From Coleofasciculus sp040219735 (lineage in GTDB: Bacteria; Cyanobacteriota; Cyanobacteriia; Cyanobacteriales; Coleofasciculaceae), in NCBI GenBank assembly GCA_040219735.1, contig JAVJRX010000036.1: a stretch of 64,000 nt of DNA; one strand, written 5' to 3'. Position 1 is the first letter of the stretch. Every line of letters starts with the position of its first letter. Below the pieces are notes generated by a model. The model was not told the origin of the DNA and made no database searches. It worked only from the letters and a program-made list of their open reading frames with translations. The position numbers were made by a program, and so were the translations under genes. This document shows positions 1 through 8,729 of the stretch, one piece after another.

Positions 1-588
1 GCAGGGGTAGGACCAACGATGATTGATCGGGTCATCGGTGTAGCCAAAGCCTATACAACTCGTGTCGGTGAGGGACCTTTCCCCACAGAACTCCATGGCG
101 AACTTGGACAACTATTATGCGATCGCGGCGCAGAATTTGGTACAACAACCGGACGTCGCCGTCGCTGCGGTTGGTTTGATGCGGTCATTGGTCGCTATGC
201 GGTTCGCATTAATGGGATGGATTGTTTAGCGATCACAAAGCTTGATATTCTCGATACCCTAGAAGAACTAAAGGTTTGTGTCGCCTACGAAATCAACGGT
301 CAACGCTGTGAGGACTTTCCCAGCAATGCGCGTCGGTTTGCTCAGTGTAAACCCATCTATAAAACTCTACCCGGTTGGCAACAATCCACCGTTCACTGTC
401 GCGCATTAGAAGATTTACCCAAGCAGGCGTTGGCTTATCTAAAATTCCTGGCAGAACTGATGGAAGTTCCCATTGCACTCGTGTCTTTAGGTGCTAGCCG
501 TGATCAGACTATCATCGTAGAAGATCCCATCCATGGACCCAAACGAGCCTTGCTAGATGCTAATGGTATCCCAGTAACATCGGGATAA
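1..588 (+). CDS. purA: Adenylosuccinate synthetase, C-terminal part (5' end outside window)
   Basis: PurA condenses IMP and aspartate using GTP in the first committed step of AMP synthesis in the cytoplasm. The reading frame is open from base 1, so the gene starts upstream. The visible ~195 residues are about the last 45% of a usual 430-450 residue protein. Recognisable parts are the VGEGPFPTEL segment, the RGAEFGTTTGRRRRCGWFD segment that helps bind IMP and aspartate, the TKLDILD guanine-binding region and the usual C-terminal end. The first ATG in the window (base 19) is internal, not a start. The gene ends 260 bases before rplY on the same strand. A heptamer repeat and a hairpin lie between them, so co-transcription is uncertain. 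Confidence 0.96.
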   Translation, partial: AGVGPTMIDRVIGVAKAYTTRVGEGPFPTELHGELGQLLCDRGAEFGTTTGRRRRCGWFDAVIGRYAVRINGMDCLAITKLDILDTLEELKVCVAYEINGQRCEDFPSNARRFAQCKPIYKTLPGWQQSTVHCRALEDLPKQALAYLKFLAELMEVPIALVSLGASRDQTIIVEDPIHGPKRALLDANGIPVTSG

Positions 589-589
589 C

Positions 590-623
590 TTGTCATTTGT
601 CCTTTGTCATTTGTTCTTTGTCA
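590..623. repeat. TTGTCAT-type heptamer tandem repeat
   Basis: Directly after the purA stop there is a run of about five degenerate 7-nt units of the form TTGTCAT/TTGTCCT. Similar arrays occur elsewhere in the window (around 22110-22165, 38360-38385 and 56911-56943). They resemble the short tandemly repeated repetitive sequences known from filamentous cyanobacteria. No function is evident. Confidence 0.6.
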
Positions 624-770
624 AAACAATAGTGAGATTGGATTTGACTTTTGAACTGAACGATACATGTAGTCGCGGGAGGACATTCCGAGACTTAAAA
701 CGGACAGGGAGTGCGTGTAAGACCTTTTATGAGGCGGTGTGCGTAGAGCTGTCAACTCCCCAAAAGCGAC

Positions 771-799
771 CGTAAGGGTTTGGTTACCAAACCCCTACG
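771..799. repeat. Palindrome between purA and rplY
   Basis: Near-perfect inverted repeat built from AGGGTTTGG and CCAAACCCCT around a short loop. A close relative lies at 43627-43650, downstream of the LptF/G-like gene. No U-tract follows, so it looks like a dispersed hairpin repeat, not a terminator. Confidence 0.55.
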
Positions 800-848
800 G
801 CGTGGTGAGGATGTCAACAACACCAACACTTGAACCAAAAGATTAACT

Positions 849-1457
849 ATGGAAGTTAAAGTTGAATGTCAAAAGCGAGCCGAGGGAAGCAAACCCAAAG
901 CCTTACGTCGAGAGGGTTTAATTCCAGCAACACTCTATGGTCACCAAGGAGCCGAATCAGTCGCGCTCACGGTTCCAGCTAAAGCCGCAGAAACCTTGCT
1001 CAAGCAGGCTGATATTAACCATACCCCAATTGAGGTCAACATTCCTGACCTACCTTGGAATGGAAAAGTGCTGCTGCGAGAAGTACAAACTCATCCCTGG
1101 AAACCTATCCTTTATCACCTCAGCTTTTTCTCTGTGGCAACTCAGGATACCATCCAGATATCCTTACCTGTAAATTTGGTCGGAACTGCTGTTGGAGTGA
1201 AGCAAGGTGGCATTGTAGAACATGTCATGACTGAACTTCAAGTCGAATGCGCTCCGAATAATATTCCAGAAACCATTGACGTTGATATCTCGAACTTGGA
1301 TGTAGGCGCCAGCTTGCATGTTAACGAAATTGTCCTACCTGCAGGCGCTACTGCTATGGATGATCCACAACGACCGGTGGTTAATGTCCTCGGTGCGCCC
1401 ACTATGGCGGCTGAACCCTCACAGGAACAGCAACCGACATCCCTGTTATCTGAATAA
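849..1457 (+). CDS. rplY: 50S ribosomal protein L25 (CTC-type, long form)
   Basis: L25 binds 5S rRNA in the large ribosomal subunit. The product has 202 residues, which is the long TL5/CTC form: an N-terminal 5S-binding beta-barrel (about 1-95, with the conserved RREGLIPATLYG segment) followed by the CTC C-terminal beta domain (about 100-185). The C-terminal 20 residues are a polar Gln/Ser-rich tail. The ATG at 849 is the first in frame with the conserved N-terminal EVKVECQKR segment. A strong hairpin followed by six T residues closes the gene. The purA-rplY order is on one strand, with a 260-base gap. Confidence 0.96.
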   Translation: MEVKVECQKRAEGSKPKALRREGLIPATLYGHQGAESVALTVPAKAAETLLKQADINHTPIEVNIPDLPWNGKVLLREVQTHPWKPILYHLSFFSVATQDTIQISLPVNLVGTAVGVKQGGIVEHVMTELQVECAPNNIPETIDVDISNLDVGASLHVNEIVLPAGATAMDDPQRPVVNVLGAPTMAAEPSQEQQPTSLLSE

Positions 1458-1484
1458 ATTTAACCTGAGGGCAATTGCTTTTCT

Positions 1485-1518
1485 AGCCAGGGAACATAAG
1501 ATTATCCCTGGCTTTTTT
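1485..1518 (+). terminator. Rho-independent-type terminator after rplY
   Basis: The arms AGCCAGGGA and TCCCTGGCT form a perfect 9-bp stem around an 11-nt loop, directly followed by a T run. It lies 28 bases after the rplY stop and before the next gene's ATG at 1565. Confidence 0.87.
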
Positions 1519-1564
1519 GTCATTAATCACTTGTCCTTTGATATTTTTAACTAAATTAAACGAT

Positions 1565-3103
1565 ATGTCACAAAGCACTATTTCAGATCTAATTAACCAA
1601 ATGAAGCAACCGGATTTTTATCCTCATCCGGTTAAAACACCCATTGAATTGATTCAGACTCATGTATCTTACGTGTTTCTGACAGGGGATTATGCCTATA
1701 AAGTAAAAAAAGCCGTTAACTTTGGCTTCTTAGATTTTTCAACCTTGGAGAAACGACAACATTTCTGTTGGCAAGAGTTACAGATGAATAAACCCCAAGC
1801 ACCGGAGATTTATCTGGACGTTTTGCCGATTACTCAAAAAGGCGATCGCTTTATTCTCGGAGATGACACTCAGCCTGTAGAATATGCCCTGAAAATGCGC
1901 CAATTCCCCCAGGAGGCACTATTTAGCACCAGGTTCGATCAAGGCAAATTGACAGCAACTGATATGGAGAACCTGGGACGAGTCGTGGCTCAATTCCATG
2001 CTCAAAGCCAAACCAATGACTACATCCGCAGCTTTGGTAAACCTGCGAAGATTCGTGAAGCCTATGACGAAAATTATCAGCAAACGGAAAAGTATATCGG
2101 TGGACCGCAAACCAAAGAGCAATTTAAAGAAACTAAACAATTTAGCGATCGCTTTTTTGCCCAACGACAGGCGTTATTAGAGCAGCGCCGGGAAAATAAC
2201 CGGATTCGGGAATGTCACGGAGATTTGCACCTGAGAAATATTTGCCTGTGGCAAGATAAGATTCAACTGTTTGATCGGATTGAATTTAATGAACCGTTCC
2301 GCTTTGTGGATGTAATGTATGATATTGCCTTCGCGGTGATGGATTTGGATGCGCGGGATGCCAAAGATTTGGGGAATGCGTTTCTCAATACCTATTTGGA
2401 GCAAACCGGAGATTGGGAAGGGTTACAGGTATTGCCATTGTACTTAAGCCGCCAAGCTTATGTGCGGGCGAAGGTTACGTCGTTCTTACTCGATGATCCG
2501 GCTGTTCCTGAGGAGACGAAGCAAGACGCCGCGAAAACAGCAGCGGACTATTATCGACTGGCTTGGGAATACACGAAAACGAATTCCGGACAAGTCGTGA
2601 TTATGTCAGGGTTATCGGGTTCGGGGAAAAGCACAGTAGCGCGACAATTGGCGCAGCAGTTGGGGGCAATTCACCTGCGCTCCGATGCGGTACGTAAACA
2701 TTTAGCGGGTATTCCGTTGGATCACAAAGGACCCGATGAACTTTATACCCCACAGATGAACCAGAAAACTTACGATCGCCTGTTAGAATTGGGTATTATG
2801 TTGGCACAGCAAGGCTTCCCCGTGATTCTCGATGCTAAGTATGATCGACAGGCATTTCGAGGGGACGCGATCGCAAAAGCACAGTCACATCAGTTACCCT
2901 TACGGATTCTACACTGCACTGCCCCCATTGAAGTCCTACGCGATCGCCTCTCATCCCGCACAAAAGATGTATCCGATGCAACGGCTGATTTGCTCACTCG
3001 CCAACAAGCCACGGCTGAACCCTTCACCGAGGCGGAACAATCTCTAGTCACGACAGTAGACACGACTCAAGATTGGCAATCACAGTTAGGGGTTGCTGAA
3101 TAA
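1565..3103 (+). CDS. Fused aminoglycoside-phosphotransferase-like / P-loop kinase protein
   Basis: Two-domain protein of 512 residues. The N-terminal half (about 1-330) is an APH/protein-kinase-like fold with the catalytic-loop motif CHGDLHLRNI and a DRIEFN segment in the position of the metal-binding Asp. The C-terminal half (from about 340) is a P-loop kinase with the Walker A motif GLSGSGKST, followed by HLRSDAVRKHLAG, typical of small-molecule kinases. This fusion is widespread in bacteria, but the substrate is unknown, so no antibiotic resistance role should be assumed. The frame is open from an ATG at 1517, but that start lies on top of the rplY terminator and adds an unconserved leader. 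The ATG at 1565 begins MSQSTISDL and is preferred. Confidence 0.88.
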   Translation: MSQSTISDLINQMKQPDFYPHPVKTPIELIQTHVSYVFLTGDYAYKVKKAVNFGFLDFSTLEKRQHFCWQELQMNKPQAPEIYLDVLPITQKGDRFILGDDTQPVEYALKMRQFPQEALFSTRFDQGKLTATDMENLGRVVAQFHAQSQTNDYIRSFGKPAKIREAYDENYQQTEKYIGGPQTKEQFKETKQFSDRFFAQRQALLEQRRENNRIRECHGDLHLRNICLWQDKIQLFDRIEFNEPFRFVDVMYDIAFAVMDLDARDAKDLGNAFLNTYLEQTGDWEGLQVLPLYLSRQAYVRAKVTSFLLDDPAVPEETKQDAAKTAADYYRLAWEYTKTNSGQVVIMSGLSGSGKSTVARQLAQQLGAIHLRSDAVRKHLAGIPLDHKGPDELYTPQMNQKTYDRLLELGIMLAQQGFPVILDAKYDRQAFRGDAIAKAQSHQLPLRILHCTAPIEVLRDRLSSRTKDVSDATADLLTRQQATAEPFTEAEQSLVTTVDTTQDWQSQLGVAE

Positions 3104-3197
3104 GTATTGTGGTGAGAGGAGGGAACAGGGAACAGGGAACTACACCCTACACCCTGCCTCCTATTCAAGTAGCTTACCCGCCCCTTCAGCGACGTGA

Positions 3198-3365
3198 CTA
3201 AGCGTGACATGCACAACCCGAATGCCCACAGCCAGCTCCGTTGGGATGACCGTTAGCGCAAGCATCGCTACAGTAGTATTTGCCGTCTTTTTGCACGGCT
3301 GAATCGGGACTTACCATGCACTCACAGGAGTCACAGGCACATTGGGTTTGAGTGGCAGTTGTCAT
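3198..3365 (-). CDS. bmtA: Bacterial metallothionein (SmtA/BmtA family)
   Basis: Small 55-residue cysteine-rich protein that sequesters Zn and other soft metals in the cytoplasm. It has nine Cys (CACDSCEC, YYCSDACANGH, GCGHSGCAC) and two or more His, with a GATA-zinc-finger-like core as in Synechococcus SmtA, and matches that family in length. The ATG at 3365 is chosen because it lies just downstream of two SmtB-type operators. The frame opens further upstream, but a start at 3395 would lie inside the first operator. No smtB-like repressor gene is seen in this window, so the regulator must be encoded elsewhere. Related regulators in cyanobacteria are SmtB and BxmR. Confidence 0.93.
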   Translation of the reverse strand: MTTATQTQCACDSCECMVSPDSAVQKDGKYYCSDACANGHPNGAGCGHSGCACHA

Positions 3366-3393
3366 TACTTCTCTCCAGAATAGAGTTTGACTC

Positions 3394-3419
3394 AATATCT
3401 GAACAGGTCTTCAGATATT
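3394..3419 (-). promoter_or_regulatory. SmtB/ArsR-type operator, proximal copy
   Basis: Perfect inverted repeat with 10-bp arms (AATATCTGAA and TTCAGATATT) separated by six bases, ending 29 bases upstream of the metallothionein ATG. The TGAA...TTCA core is typical of SmtB/ArsR-family metal-sensing repressors. The assignment to this family is an inference from the target gene and core. Confidence 0.8.
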
Positions 3420-3430
3420 TTTTTTATCGT

Positions 3431-3456
3431 AACACCTGAATAGTCGTTCAGATGTT
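3431..3456 (-). promoter_or_regulatory. SmtB/ArsR-type operator, distal copy
   Basis: Second inverted repeat with the same layout: arms AACACCTGAA and TTCAGATGTT (one mismatch) with a six-base spacer. Its centre is 37 bp from the centre of the proximal copy. Two sites suggest cooperative repressor binding at the metallothionein promoter. Confidence 0.77.
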
Positions 3457-3857
3457 AAATTTCTCTTAAGGTCTACCTCAAGACGATAAGTTACTCTGTG
3501 ATTAAAAACTGCCAAAACCCTTGATGTACCGTAGGAGGGGCATCGTCACCAGTCTTACTCCGCAAAATCCCTGACAAGGGTTTCAGGCATTTTTACTCTT
3601 TCCCTTACCAGGGAAAGGTTTTCAGTCCCTAGATGGGGTATAAAATGTCTACGTCCCACTATAATAATCAGCCCATGCAGAAGGGGTTTCAGTTGAGTAA
3701 GTCAATGTTTGTATATAATTGAAGCTGTAAGTCATCGGATAAAAGTTTTTGGTGTCAAAAATCAACGCTATTTATTTTTGTATCTTGACCTAGTAATGCT
3801 TATTCTATGTCCGATAACTTAAATGTGTTTTGATAGTTATAATAAAGCCAATCAAAA
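3457..3857. other. Intergenic region upstream of the repeat PEP-CTERM gene
   Basis: About 400 bases between the metallothionein operators and the gene at 3858. It is AT-rich and holds no credible ORF. A weak inverted repeat of AACCTTTCCCTGG-type arms lies near 3600-3630. No identified promoter, RNA gene or mobile element. Confidence 0.4.
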
Positions 3858-4454
3858 ATGAGTAGCATTTTGGAATCGAAGAACAATTCATTGTGTTTTG
3901 CCTTAGTTGCCAGTTTGTGCGGCTTATTTTTTTTACGTCCTTCTGAAGCTGCAATAATAAGTGTAAGTACGGAAAATCTAAGTATAGATCCACAGACAAG
4001 TGATATTATAGTTAACCCTCCAATAGTAACGGGTAGTGATAGCAGTTCCGGTGGTAGTATCACAATTAGCTCGGGAAATCTTAGTCTTAACTCTCCAATA
4101 GTAACGGGTAGTGGTAGTAGTCCTGGTGGTAGTATCACAATTAGCTCGGGAAATCTTAGTCTTAACTCTCCAATAGTAACGGGTAGTGGTAGTAGTCCTG
4201 GTGGTAGTATTACAATCAACTCGGGAAATCTTAGTCTTAACTCTCCAATAGTAACGGGTAGTGGTAGTAGTCCTGGTGGTAGTATCACAATCAACTCGGG
4301 AAATCTTATAGTAATTGGCAGTAGTAGTTCTGATAGTGTTGTTTTTCCTAGTAATACTCCTGTCCCTGAACCCTTTACCATTTTAGGTTCAGCAACAGCG
4401 CTCGGCTTTGGAGTCTTATTTAATCGAAAAAATTCAAAAAAGCAGAAGAAATAA
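3858..4454 (+). CDS. PEP-CTERM protein with four 25-residue repeats
   Basis: Predicted exported protein of 198 residues. It has an N-terminal hydrophobic signal (about 12-32, ending PSEAA), a middle made of tandem 25-residue units (NSPIVTGSGSSPGGSITI core) and a C-terminal PEP-CTERM tail: VPEPFTILGSATALGFG, then a basic NRKNSKKQKK end. In PEP-CTERM proteins this tail is recognised by an exosortase, linked to cell-surface or extracellular matrix sorting. The repeat region is rich in Ser, Gly and Thr and probably forms a beta-rich stalk. No exosortase gene is seen here. It ends 9 bases before the convergent selO stop. Specific function unknown. Confidence 0.8.
   Translation: MSSILESKNNSLCFALVASLCGLFFLRPSEAAIISVSTENLSIDPQTSDIIVNPPIVTGSDSSSGGSITISSGNLSLNSPIVTGSGSSPGGSITISSGNLSLNSPIVTGSGSSPGGSITINSGNLSLNSPIVTGSGSSPGGSITINSGNLIVIGSSSSDSVVFPSNTPVPEPFTILGSATALGFGVLFNRKNSKKQKK
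4021..4320 (+). repeat. 75-bp tandem coding repeat, four copies
   Basis: Units begin at 4021, 4096, 4171 and 4246, a strict 75-bp period (25 codons). Copies two to four are nearly identical at DNA level. The first differs at several bases and the last is truncated at its 3' end. The near-identity suggests recent expansion or homogenisation. Confidence 0.9.
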
Positions 4455-4463
4455 ACAAGGGGT

Positions 4464-5903
4464 CTATTCCTTGACTTGTAAACGTCTCACCAACTCATCA
4501 AACGGTTGCCAATTATCGTCCTGATCAATCGCTGCCCAAACCTCTTCAATAACAGGTCGTAGTAATGCGGTTTTCGGATTCTTCTCCTGTAACCGCTCAG
4601 TCATTTTCTCCAACTCATCTGTTGACAAATCCTGCAATATATGGTGGTATAATTCGCACCAATTGGCTAACAACACTTGCTGTTCAGCCGACTGGCAAAA
4701 CGAGACCTGATCAGAAATTTGTGAGACATCATCGCGCCAAGTGGGGTGAAACTGCTGGGTCAATTCGGTGAAGAAGGCATGATATCCTACCTGAGTTTCC
4801 TTTAACAACTCAATCGTCCTCTTCAATAACTCATTCCCTTGTGGTTCATTCACTTGCTCAAATCCCAGCTTATTCAGCATCAACTGTCGATAAGCTTGAT
4901 GATAGTGTTCGTCATAAGCCGCTAACCCAGCTTCCATATCAGCAACCGGAATCACCATGCCTAACGGCTGCTGCAACATTTCTAAATTCAACCGACAAAT
5001 ACTCGGTTGATTGCCATAACAATAGCGTCCATAATAGTCGAAATACGCCGCCGTGAACACAGGATTATAGGTGGGGATAAAAGCATAGGGACCATAATCA
5101 AAACTTTCCCCCGTAATCGACATATTATCCGTATTTAAAACAGCATGACAAAAGCCAGCTGCCATCCATTGAGCAACTAACTCTGCCACTCGTTTCACTA
5201 ACTCTGCATAAAATTGGCGATATTGCTCAACTCTATCCTTCTGTTGCAATAGATGGGTGTAGTAACAGTCAATGGCATGATCAAGCAGCGTTTTGATTAA
5301 ATCCCCACGTTTAAAATAGCGCAACCGTTCAAACGTGCCAAACCGGATATGAGAACGACTCATCCGTACCATCACCGATGAACGAGTTGGAGATGGTTCA
5401 TCCCCTCGCCACAACTGTTCCCCGGTTTCAATCAGACTTAAACAGCGACAAGTACGCACACCCAAACTATGCAACGCTTCCGCCGCGAGGACTTCCCGTA
5501 CTCCACCTTTGAGAGTCAATCGACCATCCGCACCCCTAGAATAGGGAGTTGTCCCTGAACCTTTCGTGCCAAAATCATAGAGTTCACCATCGGTTCCCCG
5601 CACTTGACCATAGAGAAACCCGCGACCATCTCCCAATCTAGAATTATATTCGCCAAACTGATAACCGTGATAGCGCAAGGCTAAAAAGGGTCGTATGCCC
5701 ACAAATTTACCAAAAGCCTGGATAAAATCACTATCTGCTACCCTTTGCGGGTCTAACCCTAAAATTGGCAGCAGTTGGTCATTGCGGAACCGCAGGTGAT
5801 GACAGGGGAATTCGGCGGCGGCGACTTCATCAAAATAGTCATAGCCGAGGGATTCTAAGGCTCTTTCGTATTCTAGGGAGAGAAACATATTGATGTTGGT
5901 CAA
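4464..5903 (-). CDS. selO: Protein adenylyltransferase SelO (YdiU family)
   Basis: SelO is a pseudokinase-fold enzyme that transfers AMP from ATP to Ser/Thr/Tyr residues of target proteins and is linked to redox stress in characterised bacteria. The 479-residue product is typical in length and carries the family signature GSGTTPYSRGADGR near residue 116 and GGVREVLAAEALHSLGV downstream. The NTDNMSITGESFDYGPY segment holds the metal-binding and flipped-ATP active-site residues. There is no selenocysteine codon near the end. The product ends in RRLQVKE. The ATG at 5903 gives MTNINMFLSLEY; a second ATG lies five codons in. Confidence 0.92.
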   Translation of the reverse strand: MTNINMFLSLEYERALESLGYDYFDEVAAAEFPCHHLRFRNDQLLPILGLDPQRVADSDFIQAFGKFVGIRPFLALRYHGYQFGEYNSRLGDGRGFLYGQVRGTDGELYDFGTKGSGTTPYSRGADGRLTLKGGVREVLAAEALHSLGVRTCRCLSLIETGEQLWRGDEPSPTRSSVMVRMSRSHIRFGTFERLRYFKRGDLIKTLLDHAIDCYYTHLLQQKDRVEQYRQFYAELVKRVAELVAQWMAAGFCHAVLNTDNMSITGESFDYGPYAFIPTYNPVFTAAYFDYYGRYCYGNQPSICRLNLEMLQQPLGMVIPVADMEAGLAAYDEHYHQAYRQLMLNKLGFEQVNEPQGNELLKRTIELLKETQVGYHAFFTELTQQFHPTWRDDVSQISDQVSFCQSAEQQVLLANWCELYHHILQDLSTDELEKMTERLQEKNPKTALLRPVIEEVWAAIDQDDNWQPFDELVRRLQVKE

Positions 5904-6264
5904 TTGAAGCTAAATGTAGGAGAGTACATTTATAATAGTCTCCTGCTGCTCGGCTATGTGGATAATCTAGCCCATTGGCAGTATTCTAGTTACCGTGAAA
6001 GCTTGGAATAGTTTCTCTACCGTTGAGCAATCGCAAAGTCACGCCTAAACCTGAAATAACAGGTTCTCAAAAAAAGAGGGAGTCATTGGGGTTGCTCGTG
6101 GGTCTTAGGAATCCGTCATCTAAGGTTAAATATGTTCAATTGGATTTGTTTAATCTGAAAACGGAATGGGAAACAGGGTGAAACCTGCTTCCAGAATCTA
6201 AAACTATAGCGTTAGCTTAGTTTTAATTTTTCAATAACTGTTGAACTAAATCCTGGAATGAACC
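5904..6264. other. Divergent intergenic region selO / CRR7 gene
   Basis: Holds the promoters of two divergent genes. It has a few imperfect inverted repeats, but no clear sigma-70 boxes, RNA gene or ORF can be supported. Confidence 0.35.
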
Positions 6265-6516
6265 ATGCCAGATTCAATCATGTATCAAGAAGATGCTTAT
6301 GTGGTTCTGGAAACGAATCAACCTGAGCAATTTCTCACACCGGAGGAGTTACTGGAAAAACTTAAATCCATTTTGGCAACACGGCAGGATAATTTACCCC
6401 GTGATTTACAGCAGTTTTCCTCTGTAGAGGAGCAAGCCAAGTATTTAATGGAAACCTCTTGTGACTTAGACATGGAACCTGGAGAATATTTGCAATGGTA
6501 TGTCGTGCGGCTATAA
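6265..6516 (+). CDS. CRR7-like NDH-1 assembly/stability factor (DUF3571)
   Basis: Small acidic protein of 83 residues with the cyanobacterial/plastid CRR7 pattern: MPDSIMYQEDAYVVLETNQPEQFLT followed by an ELLEKLKSIL helix and a CDLDMEPGEYLQWYVVRL end. In plants CHLORORESPIRATORY REDUCTION 7 is needed for the chloroplast NDH complex. A role with the cyanobacterial NDH-1 complex is inferred from this homology. The gene stands alone, and the ndhCKJ operon lies 3.5 kb away on the opposite strand. Family recognised by eye only. Confidence 0.72.
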   Translation: MPDSIMYQEDAYVVLETNQPEQFLTPEELLEKLKSILATRQDNLPRDLQQFSSVEEQAKYLMETSCDLDMEPGEYLQWYVVRL

Positions 6517-6785
6517 AAGCCGTAGTAAAAAAGAACTCCTGATCTCAAAGATTTGGATTTCTTTTAAAATGGACTTTTTAAAATTAACCTCTCAGGTAGT
6601 TTATGTATCTCAATGTAATTGCCTTACTATCACGATAATCTACCTAGGGGTATATTTAGAACATTACAGTTTTGTTTTAACTTAGAGAGAATGATTCAAG
6701 TTTTGGTAAAAACGATAATTTAGTTAAAAAAATTATTAACTAAATTGTTAATAAATCCCTGTCAACCAGCCCTATCCTACTCATA

Positions 6786-8033
6786 ATGAATCAGCTAAAC
6801 ATTGCTATAACCGCCATCGCCGCACTGGTTGTGGCTGTGGGGCTACTCTCTAAACCACTGCGGCGGATGTATTTTTCCGACTCGACGATTGCGCTGCTGT
6901 TGGGCGTTCTGATGAGTTCAGATGTTCTGGGGTGGCTTGATATAAGTAGCTGGTGGGGCAATAAAGAACTTCTGATTGAGGAAGTTGCCCGTTTAACCCT
7001 TGCCATTGGTTTAATGGGTGTTGCCCTACGCATACCCAAAGGATATGTTCCCCGACATTGGAAGTCTTTAGTGGTGATACTGGGGCTAGTCATGCCCCTG
7101 ATGTGGTTAAGCAGTGGTTTACTGGTGTGGTGGTTATTGGGTCTTCCCTTTGGCGTAGCCATGCTGATTGGGGCAGTGATAACACCAACTGATCCGGTTG
7201 TCTCGACGGATATTGTTACGGGTGTCATTGCTGAGGAAAATATTCCCGGACGCCTACGTCACCTCATCTCCAGTGAATCAGGGTTGAATGATGGGCTAGC
7301 GTATCCGATAGTTTATCTACCCATTCTATTCCTGACGCGATCGCCAGGAGAAGCTCTTTCCCATTGGGTGCTGCACACCTTACTTTGGGAAATCGGTGTC
7401 GCTGTTTTAGTGGCTGTATTTTTGGGTTATACGGCGGGTCGATTATTAGTCTGGTCTGAAAAGAAGGACTTAATTGAGAAAAAGTCGATTCTGGCTTATA
7501 CAATTGCCCTTTCACTTCTGGCATTGGGGGGAGCGAAGTTACTGGGTAGCGATGGTATTCTAGCTGTTTTTATAACAGGATTAGTGTTTGATGGATTGGT
7601 GAATACTCAGGAAAGAACTCAGGAAGAGCGAATCCAAGAAGCTGTGGATCGCTTCTTTACTCTACCCATTTTTGTGTTATTGGGTTTGGTAATGCCCTGG
7701 CAAGACTGGCTGCAACTGGGCTGGAAAGGCTTACTGCTAGTGGTAGCTGTCTTGTTCTTGCGCCGCCTCCCCGCAATCTTGGCTCTCAGTCCTTGGATTA
7801 AGCGCCTACATGGTGTCTCAGATCCTCTGTTCGTGGGTTGGTTTGGTCCCATTGGCGTTGCGGCTCTTTACTACTCTCATCTAGCGCTGCGCCTCACAGG
7901 TAATCATCAGGTTTGGGTGGTTAGCAGCTTGATGATTTTTGCCTCTATCCTCGTCCATAGTATTAGTGCCACACCTTTGAGTCAGCTCTATGGCTCTAAA
8001 AATCAGCATCGCCAAGCATCTGAAGCTCACTAG
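6786..8033 (+). CDS. Cation:proton antiporter (CPA1/NhaP-like)
   Basis: Integral membrane protein of 415 residues with about 11-12 hydrophobic segments. The segment AVITPTDPVVSTDIVTG carries the conserved TDP motif of CPA1 antiporters, followed by SSESGLNDGLAYP with the paired acidic residues that bind the ion. LLALGGAKLLGSDGILAVFITGL is the other typical core helix. It probably exchanges Na+ or K+ for H+ at the plasma membrane; ion choice cannot be read from sequence. The 269 bases upstream are AT-rich and contain no gene. Confidence 0.88.
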   Translation: MNQLNIAITAIAALVVAVGLLSKPLRRMYFSDSTIALLLGVLMSSDVLGWLDISSWWGNKELLIEEVARLTLAIGLMGVALRIPKGYVPRHWKSLVVILGLVMPLMWLSSGLLVWWLLGLPFGVAMLIGAVITPTDPVVSTDIVTGVIAEENIPGRLRHLISSESGLNDGLAYPIVYLPILFLTRSPGEALSHWVLHTLLWEIGVAVLVAVFLGYTAGRLLVWSEKKDLIEKKSILAYTIALSLLALGGAKLLGSDGILAVFITGLVFDGLVNTQERTQEERIQEAVDRFFTLPIFVLLGLVMPWQDWLQLGWKGLLLVVAVLFLRRLPAILALSPWIKRLHGVSDPLFVGWFGPIGVAALYYSHLALRLTGNHQVWVVSSLMIFASILVHSISATPLSQLYGSKNQHRQASEAH

Positions 8034-8069
8034 ATCATGGATTCACTCATTGAAAGAATCTGCAAGAAA

Positions 8070-8159
8070 GTGGAGGTTGCTGGGTTGGTTCGTAGTTGCG
8101 CTGTCTTCGCTAAAGTCCACCGACAAACTACACAGCACATCATCTCCCCACTTTCCTGC
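8070..8159. repeat. Long imperfect inverted repeat between convergent genes
   Basis: GAAAGTGGAGG near the left edge can pair with CTCCCCACTTTC near the right edge, and inner arms around GTAGTTGCGCTG / CAGCACA-type sequence add further pairing. It sits between the antiporter stop (8033) and the convergent DUF2854 stop (8178), so it may end transcription from both sides, although there is no T run. Confidence 0.4.
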
Positions 8160-8177
8160 CTAATAGTCTCAATTTAA

Positions 8178-8729
8178 TCAGGTTTGGGATGCCGCAATCA
8201 ACGCCACATCAACCTGGTCTTCCTCAGATTGGCTCAATTCAACTCGGATATTCGGACCGAAAAACTTCTCAATCTTTTCCCGCTTTTGTTCCCATGTTTC
8301 AAAAGGAATCAGTGGTGAGTAAAATTCCAGTACTAAAGTGTAAGCGCCATCCACTATAGTTTCTCGTAAACTATTGAGGACAGGGCGTTCCTCATCGCTA
8401 GGAGAGAGACCCAAACTTTCCAGGGAGCTATCCAGGTGAGCGTCTTGACCGTAACGATAACGCATCACATCTTGGCGAATTTGGTTTTGAATGGGAGTAG
8501 CCGTCTGCTGTCGCTGTTGTAACACGTCCGGTGGTGTGGGTTGACTTAAGGGTACAGGCTTGAGTTCGGCAGCTTTCAGGGCAAAACCACCCAGTAAGAT
8601 GGGGACGCCGTAGAAAAATCCCACTAAATTTAAAGTGGCGTTTTCGGTGGCATAAGCCACAAAGCCGATGATGGTAAGTACTCCCCCAACCCACAGTCCT
8701 ACCGTTCCCAAGGAAATTTTGCGTAACAT
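8178..8729 (-). CDS. DUF2854 membrane protein
   Basis: Protein of 183 residues with two N-terminal membrane segments (about 8-26 and 33-51) and a soluble C-terminal domain (about 85-183) that ends in an acidic stretch. This matches the DUF2854 family of cyanobacteria and plant plastids, whose function is not established to my knowledge. The ATG at 8729 gives MLRKISLGTVGLW, the expected start of the first helix. It is transcribed convergently with the antiporter gene. Confidence 0.78.
   Translation of the reverse strand: MLRKISLGTVGLWVGGVLTIIGFVAYATENATLNLVGFFYGVPILLGGFALKAAELKPVPLSQPTPPDVLQQRQQTATPIQNQIRQDVMRYRYGQDAHLDSSLESLGLSPSDEERPVLNSLRETIVDGAYTLVLEFYSPLIPFETWEQKREKIEKFFGPNIRVELSQSEEDQVDVALIAASQT

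Noticed and set aside
590..775. 61-codon plus-strand ORF after purA
   Set aside because: It is built from the heptamer repeat and AT-rich spacer, with no protein-like motif or ribosome-binding site.
1565..3103. Aminoglycoside resistance gene
   Set aside because: Only the fold is shared; the fused P-loop kinase form is a general bacterial family with unknown substrate.
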